Shown piece after piece: positions 24,071 through 32,966 of a stretch of DNA of 64,000 nt. The translations under genes and the position numbers were made by a program. The stretch comes from Halodesulfovibrio aestuarii (GTDB lineage: Bacteria; Desulfobacterota; Desulfovibrionia; Desulfovibrionales; Desulfovibrionaceae): the NCBI RefSeq assembly GCF_050571805.1, contig NZ_CP192219.1; one strand, written 5' to 3'. Position 1 is the stretch's first letter. Each line of letters begins with the position of its first letter. The notes under the pieces are model-generated. The model was given only the letters and a program-made list of their open reading frames with translations. It was not told the DNA's origin and did no database searches.

Positions 24071-24508
24071 ATGGGACTATTGCACATGCCACAAGAGGCT
24101 CATTATCGAGAACGCAGGGCAATGACACGTTACCCCCACCCGTTTACTGCATCCATAGCTGAATTTGTATTTCCTATGTCCTGCCAGCCGGAATTTAAGG
24201 CTGAATGTTTAGACATGACGTCCAAAGGTGCCATGCTGGAAGTCTGCTCAATAATTCCAAAAGGAAGCGTGCAGCAAGTAAGCATCGAGCTACCCGGATT
24301 TGAAAAAAAATTGCATAAGAACAGTCTGTTAAATTGCGACAGTCCATATCAGATTCGCGTTGTTTCACGAGTAATCTGGGCAACGGTCAAAAATGACACC
24401 TCTGTCATTGGTATTGAATTCTTAAATATGAATAAAAGTGCTGAGCAGGCATTGGCCCGATATCTAAAAGAGAAACGCACACAAGGTCTTCCTGACAATA
24501 AATCATAA
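24071..24508 (+). CDS. PilZ-domain protein (c-di-GMP receptor candidate)
   Basis: A 145-residue single-domain protein. The c-di-GMP-binding elements are visible: an N-terminal arginine-rich stretch 'RERRAMTRY' (about 13-21; the RxxxR motif) and 'DMTSKGAMLEV' (about 48-58; the D/NxSxxG motif), followed by the beta-barrel strands and 'VIGIEFLNM'. Binding is therefore likely but not shown. An in-frame ATG at 24086 (MPQEAHYRERR) is an equally good start because neither has a strong ribosome site. The gene is alone; the diguanylate cyclase at 28.9 kb could supply its ligand, which is inference only. Confidence 0.82.
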   Translation: MGLLHMPQEAHYRERRAMTRYPHPFTASIAEFVFPMSCQPEFKAECLDMTSKGAMLEVCSIIPKGSVQQVSIELPGFEKKLHKNSLLNCDSPYQIRVVSRVIWATVKNDTSVIGIEFLNMNKSAEQALARYLKEKRTQGLPDNKS

Positions 24509-24848
24509 TTTTACAAAGTGTGTCCACTACACATTATCTATGCACAGGTGTCATCGAAAAAGGTCGTACAAAACAGTATGGCCTTTTTTTTGTCATTATG
24601 AATAAATTACAATTAGATGATGCCCAATGACATCAGTTTTCTTCTTCTTAAAAAAAAATAACTCGCCCAAAAAACGTCTTCAAGACAGATCTGTCGTACG
24701 TTCCCATCCAATCGTATCTTTTCACAAAGTCAAACGTCTTTAATGTTCATTGACACAAACAGACTGTTTCCGCATATTTATAATGATTCAGCCACCTTGC
24801 TCATGCCCAGTTCGTCCCTGCCGAGCAGGAAAAACAAAGGACACAATC
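24509..24848. other. Intergenic region between the PilZ gene and the next orphan gene
   Basis: It holds the PilZ gene terminator and about 250 bases with no recognisable gene; the open frame extending from 24750 to 24848 precedes a better start with a ribosome site. Confidence 0.4.
24557..24591 (+). terminator. Terminator of the PilZ gene
   Basis: AAAAAGGTCGTAC paired with GTATGGCCTTTTT (one G-T pair), six-base loop, followed by more T. Confidence 0.8.
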
Positions 24849-25232
24849 ATGGCAGAACCATCGCATACGACCCGCAAAAAACAAGAAATGCTGTCTTTTC
24901 TTTCTGAATCGTTTAAACAAAAAATTCAGCATGTTCCTATTCAGGAAGAAGTACAAAACGATATTCAAAGAATCATGCTCGCGCTTGGGTATGCCATTGC
25001 GCTCACCCCAACAGGAAACACAGCTTTTACACTCCAGACCCAATATAAAGGAATTGAGGTCCGTGTCTGGGTTATGAATGAACTCCAGAATGGATGCCCC
25101 AGTTCATTATTGGAGACAGTCTGGGTTGGTTATTATACACATGGCGACCAACGCGAAATGGTCGAAGATTTTGAATATCCGCGGCTTATGGATTACTTAC
25201 AGAAAATTCATCCTGAAATATTTAGCTCTTAA
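24849..25232 (+). CDS. Uncharacterised small soluble protein
   Basis: A 127-residue protein with no domain I recognise. The start is set at 24849 (MAEPSHTTRKK), preceded by AAAGGA; a frame opening at 24750 would add 33 cysteine- and proline-rich residues that look like untranslated sequence. The protein has a charged N-terminal part (20-45), then a predicted alpha/beta region with 'YKGIEVRVWVMNELQ' and 'YYTHGDQREMVEDFEYPRL'. No membrane segment or signal peptide. It sits about 110 bases upstream of serS on the same strand and might share its transcript. Probably lineage-specific. Confidence 0.6.
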   Translation: MAEPSHTTRKKQEMLSFLSESFKQKIQHVPIQEEVQNDIQRIMLALGYAIALTPTGNTAFTLQTQYKGIEVRVWVMNELQNGCPSSLLETVWVGYYTHGDQREMVEDFEYPRLMDYLQKIHPEIFSS

Positions 25233-25344
25233 AAACTTCATATTTCAGGTTACAAAATTATGGCGCCAATTTATCTAAGTTGACGCCATATTTTCCTGCG
25301 GCTATGCTAACAAATCGTACAAAATTTCAAGGAGCCGCATTTCA

Positions 25345-26634
25345 ATGCTCGATCTCAAACTTTTGCAGAAAAATCCGCAAGTTGTAGCCGAAGCTTTGGC
25401 TAAGCGAAACTCTTCCATTAATGTTGAAGAGTTTTCTAAAATCGACAAACGTCGCAGAGAATTACTCGTAGAACTTGAGTCTCTTAAAAGCGAACGCAAC
25501 AAAGCATCCGGAGAAGTAGCTCAGATGAAACGCTCAGGCGAAGATGCATCTGAACTGATTTCCCGTCTCGGTTCACTGTCCGATAAAATCAAAGAGCTTG
25601 ATGCTGAAACGGATACTATCAAAACCGTAATGAATGAATGGCTTATTGCTGTTCCTAATATACCACATGAAAGTGTTCCTGTTGGTGCAAACGAAAACGA
25701 TAACGTTGAGTCACACAAATGGGGCGAAAAGCCATCTATGTCCTTCACTCCTAAAGAACATTGGGAAATTGCAGAGACTATGGGCGGCCTTGACTTTGAA
25801 CGCGCTGCTAAACTTACCGGCTCCCGCTTTGCTGTATTGTGGGGCTGGGCTGCTCGCTTAGAACGCGCTCTTATCAATATGTTCCTCGATATGCAGACTC
25901 TTGAGCACGGCTACACTGAAGTGTTCCCGCCTGCTATCGTAAACAGCACAACCATGACAGGTACCGGTCAGCTGCCAAAATTCGAAGAAGATCTCTTCCG
26001 TCTTAACCATAAAGACTACTACCTCATCCCGACTGCTGAAGTACCACTGACAAACATGCATTCTGGTGAGATTCTTGAGGAAGGCGATTTGCCGCGTGCA
26101 TACACTGCACAAACTCAATGCTTCCGTTCTGAAGCTGGTAGTTACGGCAAAGATACTAAAGGTATCTTTCGCATGCACCAGTTTACCAAAGTTGAGATGG
26201 TGCGCTTCGCGCATCCAGACAACTCGTATGATGAACTTGAAAAAATGCGTCAACACGCAGAAAACATCCTCCAGCGCCTCGGTCTGCACTATCGTGTAGT
26301 AACGCTGTGCACTGGCGACATGGGCTTCTCTTCCTCTAAAACCTACGACATCGAAGTTTGGTTACCGGGACAGAATAAATACCGTGAAGTTTCCTCATGT
26401 TCCAACTGCGTAGATTTTCAAGCTCGCCGTGCAAACCTCAGATTTAAACGCAAGGGCTCTAAAAAACCTGAGTTTGTGCATACACTGAATGGTTCCGGCC
26501 TTCCTACAGGTCGTACCATGATTGCGATCATTGAGAACTATCAACAGGAAGACGGCTCTATCGTAATCCCAGAAGCCTTACGTCCTTACATGGGTGGTCT
26601 TGAAAAAATCACTCCAGATATGGCAATCAAATAA
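25345..26634 (+). CDS. serS: Seryl-tRNA synthetase
   Basis: Class II aminoacyl-tRNA synthetase (429 aa) charging tRNA-Ser and, where present, tRNA-Sec. The N-terminal antiparallel coiled-coil arm spans about 30-100 ('RRELLVELESLKSERNKASG' onward). Class II motif 2 is seen in 'CFRSEAGSYGKDTKGIFRMH' followed by 'QFTKVEM', and motif 3 in 'LNGSGLPTGRTMIAIIENYQ'. Ribosome site AAGGAG precedes the ATG. Length is standard. The tRNA-Lys genes follow immediately but have their own promoters. Confidence 0.97.
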   Translation: MLDLKLLQKNPQVVAEALAKRNSSINVEEFSKIDKRRRELLVELESLKSERNKASGEVAQMKRSGEDASELISRLGSLSDKIKELDAETDTIKTVMNEWLIAVPNIPHESVPVGANENDNVESHKWGEKPSMSFTPKEHWEIAETMGGLDFERAAKLTGSRFAVLWGWAARLERALINMFLDMQTLEHGYTEVFPPAIVNSTTMTGTGQLPKFEEDLFRLNHKDYYLIPTAEVPLTNMHSGEILEEGDLPRAYTAQTQCFRSEAGSYGKDTKGIFRMHQFTKVEMVRFAHPDNSYDELEKMRQHAENILQRLGLHYRVVTLCTGDMGFSSSKTYDIEVWLPGQNKYREVSSCSNCVDFQARRANLRFKRKGSKKPEFVHTLNGSGLPTGRTMIAIIENYQQEDGSIVIPEALRPYMGGLEKITPDMAIK

Positions 26635-26660
26635 AAAATCACTTTTTTTTTAAAAAGTAT

Positions 26661-26687
26661 TTGACAAGATGAGTGCTCAACTATAGA
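26661..26687 (+). promoter_or_regulatory. Promoter of tRNA-Lys copy 1
   Basis: TTGACA (26661-26666), 15 bases, TATAGA (26682-26687), ending 16 bases before the tRNA. Confidence 0.65.
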
Positions 26688-26703
26688 ACTGCACTCCTCA
26701 AAC

Positions 26704-26779
26704 GGGTCGTTAACTCAGTTGGTAGAGTATCTGCCTTTTAAGCAGAGAGTCGCAGGTTCGAGCCCCGCACGACCCACCA
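26704..26779 (+). tRNA. tRNA-Lys (anticodon TTT), copy 1
   Basis: A 76-base cloverleaf with encoded CCA. The acceptor stem GGGTCGT pairs with ACGACCC, the anticodon stem TCTGC/GCAGA encloses loop CTTTTAA (anticodon TTT), and the T-arm GCAGG TTCGAGC CCCGC is canonical. Confidence 0.97.
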
Positions 26780-26789
26780 TTGAATGTAA

Positions 26790-26813
26790 AGACCGGAATT
26801 TCGGTTCCGGTCT
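26790..26813 (+). terminator. Hairpin after tRNA-Lys copy 1
   Basis: AGACCGGAA / TTCCGGTCT stem with a six-base loop, followed by AATTTATT; differs from the hairpins after copies 2 and 3. Confidence 0.65.
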
Positions 26814-26872
26814 AATTTATTCACTTCGTTTGAGTAAGGTTACTCGCAGTCAAACTTTTATTTGAAAAACAT

Positions 26873-26900
26873 TTGACATGAGGATGCGAAGCCGTTAAAA
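26873..26900 (+). promoter_or_regulatory. Promoter of tRNA-Lys copy 2
   Basis: TTGACA (26873-26878), 16 bases, TTAAAA (26895-26900), 15 bases before the tRNA. Confidence 0.55.
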
Positions 26901-26915
26901 AAATTTTCCTCAAGA

Positions 26916-26991
26916 GGGTCGTTAACTCAGTTGGTAGAGTATCTGCCTTTTAAGCAGAGAGTCGCAGGTTCGAGCCCCGCACGACCCACCA
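26916..26991 (+). tRNA. tRNA-Lys (anticodon TTT), copy 2
   Basis: Identical over 76 bases to copy 1, including CCA. Starts 212 bases after copy 1. Confidence 0.97.
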
Positions 26992-27000
26992 TGTATATAT

Positions 27001-27034
27001 AAGCCGTATTCGCGAAAGCAAATACGGCTTTTTT
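27001..27034 (+). terminator. Terminator after tRNA-Lys copy 2
   Basis: AAGCCGTATT / AATACGGCTT stem followed by TTTT; the same element recurs after copy 3. Confidence 0.85.
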
Positions 27035-27088
27035 AGGTGCAAAAGGTGAGGGTTATAGCTTTCTAAAAAATATTTTTTAGAAAAATGT

Positions 27089-27115
27089 TTGACAAGATTA
27101 CATGGAGTCTATAAA
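27089..27115 (+). promoter_or_regulatory. Promoter of tRNA-Lys copy 3
   Basis: TTGACA (27089-27094), 15 bases, TATAAA (27110-27115), 14 bases before the tRNA. Confidence 0.65.
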
Positions 27116-27129
27116 CCACATCTCCGAAC

Positions 27130-27205
27130 GGGTCGTTAACTCAGTTGGTAGAGTATCTGCCTTTTAAGCAGAGAGTCGCAGGTTCGAGCCCCGCACGACC
27201 CACCA
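27130..27205 (+). tRNA. tRNA-Lys (anticodon TTT), copy 3
   Basis: Identical over 76 bases to copies 1 and 2, including CCA. Starts 214 bases after copy 2 and shares its downstream hairpin. Confidence 0.97.
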
Positions 27206-27214
27206 TGCATATAT

Positions 27215-27248
27215 AAGCCGTATTCGCGAAAGCAAATACGGCTTTTTT
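27215..27248 (+). terminator. Terminator after tRNA-Lys copy 3
   Basis: Same AAGCCGTATT / AATACGGCTT hairpin as after copy 2, followed by TTTTTT. Confidence 0.85.
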
Positions 27249-27388
27249 GCGTCTACTGTCCAGCAGTCCCCCCCCCTCTCTGACAACGCAAATAATTATT
27301 TATTGTATTTCGAATCAAGAACGTTACGCTGCGAACAGCGCCCGTTAATTGATATTTTTCACGGCTTCATTTTGCTGAATTGGATAAC

Positions 27389-27424
27389 AAAAGGACTGTC
27401 CTTGTTATGCAGGACAGTCCTTTT
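27389..27424. terminator. Bidirectional terminator downstream of mtnA
   Basis: AAAAGGACTGTCCT paired with AGGACAGTCCTTTT; A and T runs flank both arms, so it can serve either strand. Confidence 0.75.
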
Positions 27425-27568
27425 GTTATTACCCGAAAAGTCGTGAAGCATACTCCGCAAAGTTACGTAAAAAAGTGCTTACTCCGCAGGTAAAAATTTT
27501 AAAGATTCGTATAAGAAGCCCTTTATTAAAAAGCTCTTCACCGTCGCAACCCCCTAAAAAACATTGTC

Positions 27569-28618
27569 CTACTTACCCTGCTCTTCGAAGGCTTTCTTGA
27601 TGGACTCAGTGAACGGAGGACGCAGCACACCCACTTCAGTCACGATCCCTGCAATAAGCTCATTTGGAGTCGGATCGAAAGCAAAGTTAAACACTGGTAC
27701 GCCATCTGGAGTAATCTGGGTATCACCCACGTGCGTTACTTCCAACGGAGTACGATCTTCAATCGGGGTTGAATCACCATCAGGCATATTTCTGTCAATA
27801 GTGGACAATGGAGCTGCTACATAAAAAGGAACCTTGTGCGCTTTAGCGAGGAGCGCCACGGAGTACGTGCCGATTTTATTTACAGCATCACCATTTGCGG
27901 CAACGCGGTCTGCGCCTACAACAACTTTATTAACCATGCCCCGACGCATGAGAAGCCCGCAAGCATTGTCACATGCTACGGTAACAGGAATCCCGTCTTC
28001 TTTCAGCTCATACGCAGTCAGTCGCGCGCCTTGAAGGAATGGACGAGTTTCGTTTGCAATAACTGAAACATCTTTTTTACCAGCATCTATGGCACCACGA
28101 ACAACACCAAGTGCTGTACCGTATCCTGCTGTTGCAAGTGCCCCTGCATTACAATGGGTCATAATAGTATCGCCGTCTTCTATAACAGTTGCCCCGTGTA
28201 CGCCGATAAGCTTGCAAATTTCAATATCTTCTTGATGAATAATCTTTGCTTCCTCAAGCCAGATCTTCATGAGCTCTTCGATAGTTTCAACCTGAGAAGA
28301 TGCCCATAATGCTTTCATACGCTCTACTCCCCAACGCAAGTTAACTGCGGTTGGGCGCGCTTCTGCAATTTCTTCCAGCTTGACGTTAAGCTCTTCTTTC
28401 CAATTCTTGCTGTCTGCAACTTCATTTGCTGCAATCCAACACCCATATGCTGCCGTAACGCCGATAGCAGGCGCACCACGCACAACCATCGTCTGCAATG
28501 CATAAATAATATTTTCTACAGTGCGACAATAGTAATCGTCTTCACGCGTCGGAAGATAACGCTGATCGAGCAACACAAGGGCAGAATCTTCATCAGAAAA
28601 ACGAATATGACGTTCCAT
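27569..28618 (-). CDS. mtnA: Methylthioribose-1-phosphate isomerase
   Basis: A 349-residue aldose-ketose isomerase of the methionine salvage pathway, converting 5-methylthioribose-1-phosphate to the ribulose form; relatives act on 5-deoxyribose-1-phosphate. Visible marks: 'RGAPAIGVTAAYG', 'NLRWGVERM', the catalytic cysteine in 'THCNAGALATAGYGTALG', 'ETRPFLQGARLTAYEL', and the catalytic aspartate in 'VGADRVAANGDAVNKIGTYS'. It is an eIF2B-alpha-fold protein of standard length. No other mtn genes are adjacent, so the rest of the pathway must lie elsewhere or the enzyme serves the deoxyribose shunt. Single gene. Confidence 0.94.
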   Translation of the reverse strand: MERHIRFSDEDSALVLLDQRYLPTREDDYYCRTVENIIYALQTMVVRGAPAIGVTAAYGCWIAANEVADSKNWKEELNVKLEEIAEARPTAVNLRWGVERMKALWASSQVETIEELMKIWLEEAKIIHQEDIEICKLIGVHGATVIEDGDTIMTHCNAGALATAGYGTALGVVRGAIDAGKKDVSVIANETRPFLQGARLTAYELKEDGIPVTVACDNACGLLMRRGMVNKVVVGADRVAANGDAVNKIGTYSVALLAKAHKVPFYVAAPLSTIDRNMPDGDSTPIEDRTPLEVTHVGDTQITPDGVPVFNFAFDPTPNELIAGIVTEVGVLRPPFTESIKKAFEEQGK

Positions 28619-28933
28619 TAACTACTCTCTATAGGTTTTAGAAAACGCCTCAACATGCCGATAAAAGATAAGGGATGCAGGACAATGACAAGACGAAAAA
28701 CTCTATCTGTCCATCATAACTGCTAAACTTCTCTAGAATGAAAAAATCTTTTTTTTAGAACATAAAGCATCGAGAAACGTATTCTGTGAGTAAAAGTGTG
28801 TGCCACACAGATACCCTGTTGCCTTTATCTGAGCAAGAAAACACACAGGGATTGCCCCATAGGACACTTCAGGCTATGACGTGCATTAGAGAGGGTTGGA
28901 ATTAAAGATGATATCAAACGTTACGAGTTTACT
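28619..28933. other. Divergent intergenic region between mtnA and the GGDEF gene
   Basis: It has promoters for both sides and a small dyad TGTGTG.CCACACA (about 28798-28811). A stretch starting CACACAGGG upstream of the cyclase recalls a GEMM-I (c-di-GMP) riboswitch only superficially. No gene. Confidence 0.4.
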
Positions 28934-30232
28934 ATGAGAGCACTTACCAGTTTAGTTCTCTCTTTGTTCCTGCCTATTACTATCCTTGCGGGAACATTTT
29001 TTATCGTAATGAATCAGCATTTCATTCCGCAATCAGTTCTTCCTATCGTACCTGCTTTACCGTTTATTTTTGCCATTAGCGGTGGTGCCATTGCCTGGCA
29101 ATTTAAGCGGAGCAGAGCCGTTTTTCTGTTAATACTGATAGCACTCTGTTGCTGGTTTATTACCCTATATCTACCCGGTATGAGCAGTGCCGGCATGCGC
29201 CTGCGTTTGGCCTATGGTCTTTCTGCAATGTTATTGCCCATAAACTTAGTCATCTTTGCCTACTGTGAAGACAGAGGCGTTCTCACGCTTTGGGGCTCCA
29301 TTTCCGGAGCATTCATCACTATTCAGGCAGCAATTGTTGCAGCCATGCTTGCCACTCCACAGCAAGATAGCTTCATTGCATGGCTTCAAGAAACTGCACT
29401 TTCACTTGATCGTATCGATATTTTGCCCATATGGGCAACGAGTTGGACATTTATCCCACAAATCGTACTGATGGTTACCGGGACTGTTTTATTTCTTCTG
29501 CTCATATTCATGACTCTCAACAAAGGTAAACGTGACAGCATATACGTAACGCTTATCACAAGCTGTATTGCCGTTATGGGGGCATATCATTACGTAACTA
29601 TCCCCAACGCAAGCGCACTTTTTTTTACAGCAGCAGCGGTTATCGTCACCCTTTCTTTATTTCAAGATTCATACTTCATGGCATACGTGGACGAGTTGAC
29701 AGACTTACCTTCACGCAGAGCCTTGAATGCCGATTTCAAAAAACTCGGCAGAAAATACGCACTGGCAATGGTTGATATCGACCATTTTAAAAAGTTCAAC
29801 GACACATACGGACACGACATCGGTGATGATGTACTGCGCATGGTTGCAGGGCATCTGTCCAGAGTCTCCGGCGGTGGCAGAGCCTACCGATACGGAGGCG
29901 AAGAATTTACTATTGTGTTCCCAAAAGGCGTAGCAACGGAAGTTCAATCGCACCTTGATGAATTGCGCCAACGAATTGCCACAACGAACTTTCACATTCG
30001 TAGCGGCAAGCGTGCTCCTAAAAAAAGAAACGCACGCAAGGGCTCTGTAAACGTCACAATATCCATTGGGGTAGCCGAACGTACAGATGGGTCACAATCA
30101 CCTATGGAAGTGGTAAAGATGGCAGATAAAGCCCTCTACAAAGCAAAAGGCGCAGGACGAAATATCGTTAAGCTTGCCTCAGCACCAAGAAACAGCAGAT
30201 CAAACGACAAGAAATCCCGATTCAGCAGATAA
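28934..30232 (+). CDS. Membrane-bound diguanylate cyclase (GGDEF)
   Basis: A 432-residue protein with an N-terminal membrane region of about seven hydrophobic segments (roughly residues 5-240) and a C-terminal GGDEF domain. The domain opens with 'DELTDLPSRRALN', continues with 'MVDIDHFKKFNDTYGHDIGD' and has the active-site loop RYGGEEF, so catalysis (two GTP to c-di-GMP) is expected. The RxxD inhibitory site that normally lies five residues before GGEEF is absent (the region reads SRVSGGGRAYRYGGEEF), so product inhibition should be lost. The C-terminal tail is basic. No sensory domain other than the membrane part is seen. Ends in a terminator. Confidence 0.93.
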   Translation: MRALTSLVLSLFLPITILAGTFFIVMNQHFIPQSVLPIVPALPFIFAISGGAIAWQFKRSRAVFLLILIALCCWFITLYLPGMSSAGMRLRLAYGLSAMLLPINLVIFAYCEDRGVLTLWGSISGAFITIQAAIVAAMLATPQQDSFIAWLQETALSLDRIDILPIWATSWTFIPQIVLMVTGTVLFLLLIFMTLNKGKRDSIYVTLITSCIAVMGAYHYVTIPNASALFFTAAAVIVTLSLFQDSYFMAYVDELTDLPSRRALNADFKKLGRKYALAMVDIDHFKKFNDTYGHDIGDDVLRMVAGHLSRVSGGGRAYRYGGEEFTIVFPKGVATEVQSHLDELRQRIATTNFHIRSGKRAPKKRNARKGSVNVTISIGVAERTDGSQSPMEVVKMADKALYKAKGAGRNIVKLASAPRNSRSNDKKSRFSR

Positions 30233-30382
30233 CTAAACCTCGAAGGACAAGGACATAGCCCCCTGCGTCCTTGCAGGCTTACCTTCTATCTGTGAATGAA
30301 CAAGATATCCCCCCGACGTTATCAGCTTTTTTTCCGTAGATAACCTTCTAGAGAATTGACGTATCTAAGACATTAAGAACAA

Positions 30383-30419
30383 AAAAGCGGCTTGCCCTAT
30401 AAAGGACAAGCCGCTTTTA
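30383..30419 (+). terminator. Terminator after the diguanylate cyclase gene
   Basis: AAAAGCGGCTTG / CAAGCCGCTTTT with a short CCT..AGG inner pairing. Confidence 0.85.
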
Positions 30420-30508
30420 AAATTAACTCTGCCACTCGTTAATACATATTCTCTATTCAACTATGCGCAAAATAAACTGCAATACCGAAGACTGCAGTGT
30501 TTCATCAA

Positions 30509-31444
30509 TTACGCAAGAAGATTAAGAGCACATGTTACAACAGCAATACCAAATGCTGGTGGGTCAACGTGGGTGTCACCATGGTTCCAGAAGAGACGGG
30601 CGCCTAATTCCTGAACAAGTGCACCAGCAACTGCTGCAACTGCACAGATAGCAAGGCTACCGAAGTTTACCCAAGCGATACCCGCAAGAATGGCCTGACA
30701 ATGCCATACAGGTACTCGTTGAGCAGTGTCTGTACCAAGCTGCAATGAAATAAGAGAGATTGCAGCAATAGCCCAACCAATAACAACCTGAGCTGTTTTC
30801 GTTGTGCCAGAAGCAATGCCTGCTGCCTGGGCGTAATCACCAATTGCCATTGCAACGCCACCAAACACAAGACCGATGCCGATAGCAAACATAATCATAC
30901 GGGAGAACGGCAACATCCATGGAACCCATGACAAATTAGTGTCATCAGTACCAAACAGGCCGAACTTTTTGATTGATTCAGAGTTGCCAAACGGGCTCTG
31001 ACGAAGGAACATAGCACGAGATACAAACGCGCTAGTAAGAACAGTAAGTGCGATGGTGTCCTGTCCGCTCATGAAAGAGGCAAACCAAGTATTACAAAGA
31101 TGACCGAATACAGCGAAAAGGCCACCAACAAGTAATACGTCCCATGAAGTAGGCATCAAAGACGCAATAATATCCTTAGCTCCACCTGTAGGATGATTCT
31201 TGCGAATGCCCTGTGCATAGTTAGCAGCAGCAACACCAGCTGCAAAGCCACCAACATGCGGGCCGAAGATAGGACCGAATCCGACTACGGAGAGCATAAA
31301 GTCTCCACCGCCAGCTAAGGCAATCATACAGCCTGAAAATACAAACAGACCACAAAGCACGAAGGACAGCAGCCCGCCAAGAGCGCCGCCCAAAATTCCT
31401 CCACCAAAACAGACTAGTAACGTCGTTATGCTAAACGGTTCCAT
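30509..31444 (-). CDS. Uncharacterised multi-pass membrane protein
   Basis: A 311-residue glycine- and alanine-rich membrane protein with about nine hydrophobic segments. The start is set at 31444 (MEPFSITTLLVC), preceded by GGAGG; a further 28 upstream codons lack support. Visible segments include 'LVCFGGGILGGALGGLLSFV' near the N-terminus, 'WDVLLVGGLFAVFGHLCNTW', 'FAIGIGLVFGGVAMAIG', 'WAIAAISLISLQLG' and 'FGIAVVTCALNLLA' at the end. Conserved-looking soluble pieces are 'FGPHVGGFAAGV' and 'HGDTHVDPPAFG'. I do not recognise the family with certainty; a transporter-like or permease-like role is possible but not shown. It is a single gene between convergent and regulatory genes. Confidence 0.75.
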   Translation of the reverse strand: MEPFSITTLLVCFGGGILGGALGGLLSFVLCGLFVFSGCMIALAGGGDFMLSVVGFGPIFGPHVGGFAAGVAAANYAQGIRKNHPTGGAKDIIASLMPTSWDVLLVGGLFAVFGHLCNTWFASFMSGQDTIALTVLTSAFVSRAMFLRQSPFGNSESIKKFGLFGTDDTNLSWVPWMLPFSRMIMFAIGIGLVFGGVAMAIGDYAQAAGIASGTTKTAQVVIGWAIAAISLISLQLGTDTAQRVPVWHCQAILAGIAWVNFGSLAICAVAAVAGALVQELGARLFWNHGDTHVDPPAFGIAVVTCALNLLA

Positions 31445-31610
31445 TCTGCCTCCACTTGTTGTGCTTTCCCTCTCAGCGAATGCAACAAGTTCCCCTATAG
31501 TGTGGCAGGTAGGGACATCAAATTGCAAGTGTAACTAGGCCGATAAGAAGGATTACATAATATAAATGAGATAACGATTGGTCGTATATACTAGTATAAT
31601 CAATAAAATG

Positions 31611-32966
31611 CTACTCAAATCCATAACGTTTTAGCTTATTGTGGAGGGTTGCCCGTGTAATTCCTAATCTTCGCGCGGTCTTGCTTTTGTTATGCTCGCA
31701 CTCCTCCAGAGTTGCCAATATCGCCTTGCGCTCCAATTCATCAAGAGACATCCCTGTCAAAACAGATACTTGCGCCTGCTGAATAGGTGCTTCGTTTTCT
31801 TTTACAGATAATGACAATGGCAACTCACGGGTAGAGATATACTCACCCATGGTCATAATTACAGCGCGTTCAATAACATTTTCAAGCTCACGCACGTTTC
31901 CCGGCCATGCATAACGGATAAGGGTGTCCATTGCCTGCGGAGCCAAGCCCTTGATATTTTTTCGGTTCTTATTTGAATATTTTTTCAGGAAGTATTCTGC
32001 AAGAAGCGGAATATCACTCGGCCGCTCACGTAACGCAGGAACACGAAGCGCGATAACATTAAGGCGATAATAGAGATCTTCTCGAAAATTACCGTGCTCC
32101 ACCTCTTCAGGAAGGTCACGGTTAGTGGCAGTAATAACCCGAACATCAACCTTTTCCACAGTATCACTGCCCACACGCTGCACTTCGCCCTGCTGCAGGG
32201 CTCGCAAGAGCTTGGGTTGCAAAGCAACAGGGATTTCACCCACTTCATCAAGAAAAAGTGTGCCGCCGTCTGCCTGCACAAACCTGCCCTCCCGGCGTCT
32301 ATCCGCACCGGTAAAAGCTCCGCGTTCATGCCCAAACAATTCAGATTCAAGCAAATTCTCGCTCAAAGCAGCACAGTTGATAGCTACAAACTTCTGACCT
32401 GCCCGATTGCTGGCACTATGAATAGCATTTGCAACAAGCTCCTTACCTGTTCCAGACTCCCCGGTAATAAGCACAGAAGCATCTGAAGGAGCAATTGTGG
32501 CAATTATCTTACGAAGCTCCTTAATTACATCACTATTGCCAACCATTCCCATATTGTTTGGTTCCAGACAACTTCCCAACTCTTCATTTTCGGAAACAAT
32601 ACGGGTGTGATCAAGCATGCGTTCGAGCGTCAGCTGGAGCACTTCAAAATCCAATGGCTTGGTAAGATAATCGTACGCACCTATTTTTAATGCCTTTACT
32701 GCAGTATCAACTGACGAAAATGCAGTCATAATAAGAATAGGGATGGACGGGTTGTACTCCTTAATTAATTCAAGAGCAGTTATGCCATCCATGTTCACCA
32801 TTCTGATATCCATCAGAATGGAATCATAGGACTGCTTCCGCACCATTTCGACAGCAACATCACCATCATCGGCTTCTGCCACATCGTAGCCCCAGCCTTT
32901 GATAAGAATTTTAAGCATGGAACGGTGCGCCAAATCATCATCTACTATTAATACTTGTGCGCTCAT
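31611..32966 (-). CDS. Sigma-54-dependent response regulator (ZraR/NtrC family)
   Basis: A 451-residue NtrC-type regulator. The receiver domain has the phospho-acceptor aspartate in 'YDSILMDIRM' (about residue 52). The AAA+ domain shows Walker A GESGTGKE, the sigma-54 contact loop GAFTGA, Walker B 'GGTLFLDEVGE' and the sensor 'NVRELENVIERAVI'. The C-terminal Fis-type helix-turn-helix reads 'SKTARRLGITRATLHNKL'. It overlaps the sensor kinase by one base (TAATG) and is the second gene of that unit. A sigma-54 promoter with upstream dyads lies on the far side of the kinase gene, driving the periplasmic protein, which identifies its likely target. Confidence 0.94.
   Translation of the reverse strand: MSAQVLIVDDDLAHRSMLKILIKGWGYDVAEADDGDVAVEMVRKQSYDSILMDIRMVNMDGITALELIKEYNPSIPILIMTAFSSVDTAVKALKIGAYDYLTKPLDFEVLQLTLERMLDHTRIVSENEELGSCLEPNNMGMVGNSDVIKELRKIIATIAPSDASVLITGESGTGKELVANAIHSASNRAGQKFVAINCAALSENLLESELFGHERGAFTGADRRREGRFVQADGGTLFLDEVGEIPVALQPKLLRALQQGEVQRVGSDTVEKVDVRVITATNRDLPEEVEHGNFREDLYYRLNVIALRVPALRERPSDIPLLAEYFLKKYSNKNRKNIKGLAPQAMDTLIRYAWPGNVRELENVIERAVIMTMGEYISTRELPLSLSVKENEAPIQQAQVSVLTGMSLDELERKAILATLEECEHNKSKTARRLGITRATLHNKLKRYGFE

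Larger units (their letters stand above)
26635..27568. other. tRNA-Lys cluster region without protein genes
   Basis: This 934-base stretch carries three identical tRNA-Lys units, each with promoter and terminator, then about 140 bases of plain sequence before the bidirectional terminator at 27389 that faces mtnA. No protein gene is supported. Confidence 0.8.

Noticed and set aside
26635..27568. CRISPR array suggested by regular repeats after serS
   Set aside because: The repeats are three complete tRNA-Lys genes with promoters and terminators, spaced over 200 bases.
28833..28890. CACACAGGG stretch upstream of the diguanylate cyclase gene as a GEMM (c-di-GMP) riboswitch
   Set aside because: Only the first few bases recall GEMM-I; the GNRA tetraloop stem and the GGACGCAAAGCC part are missing.
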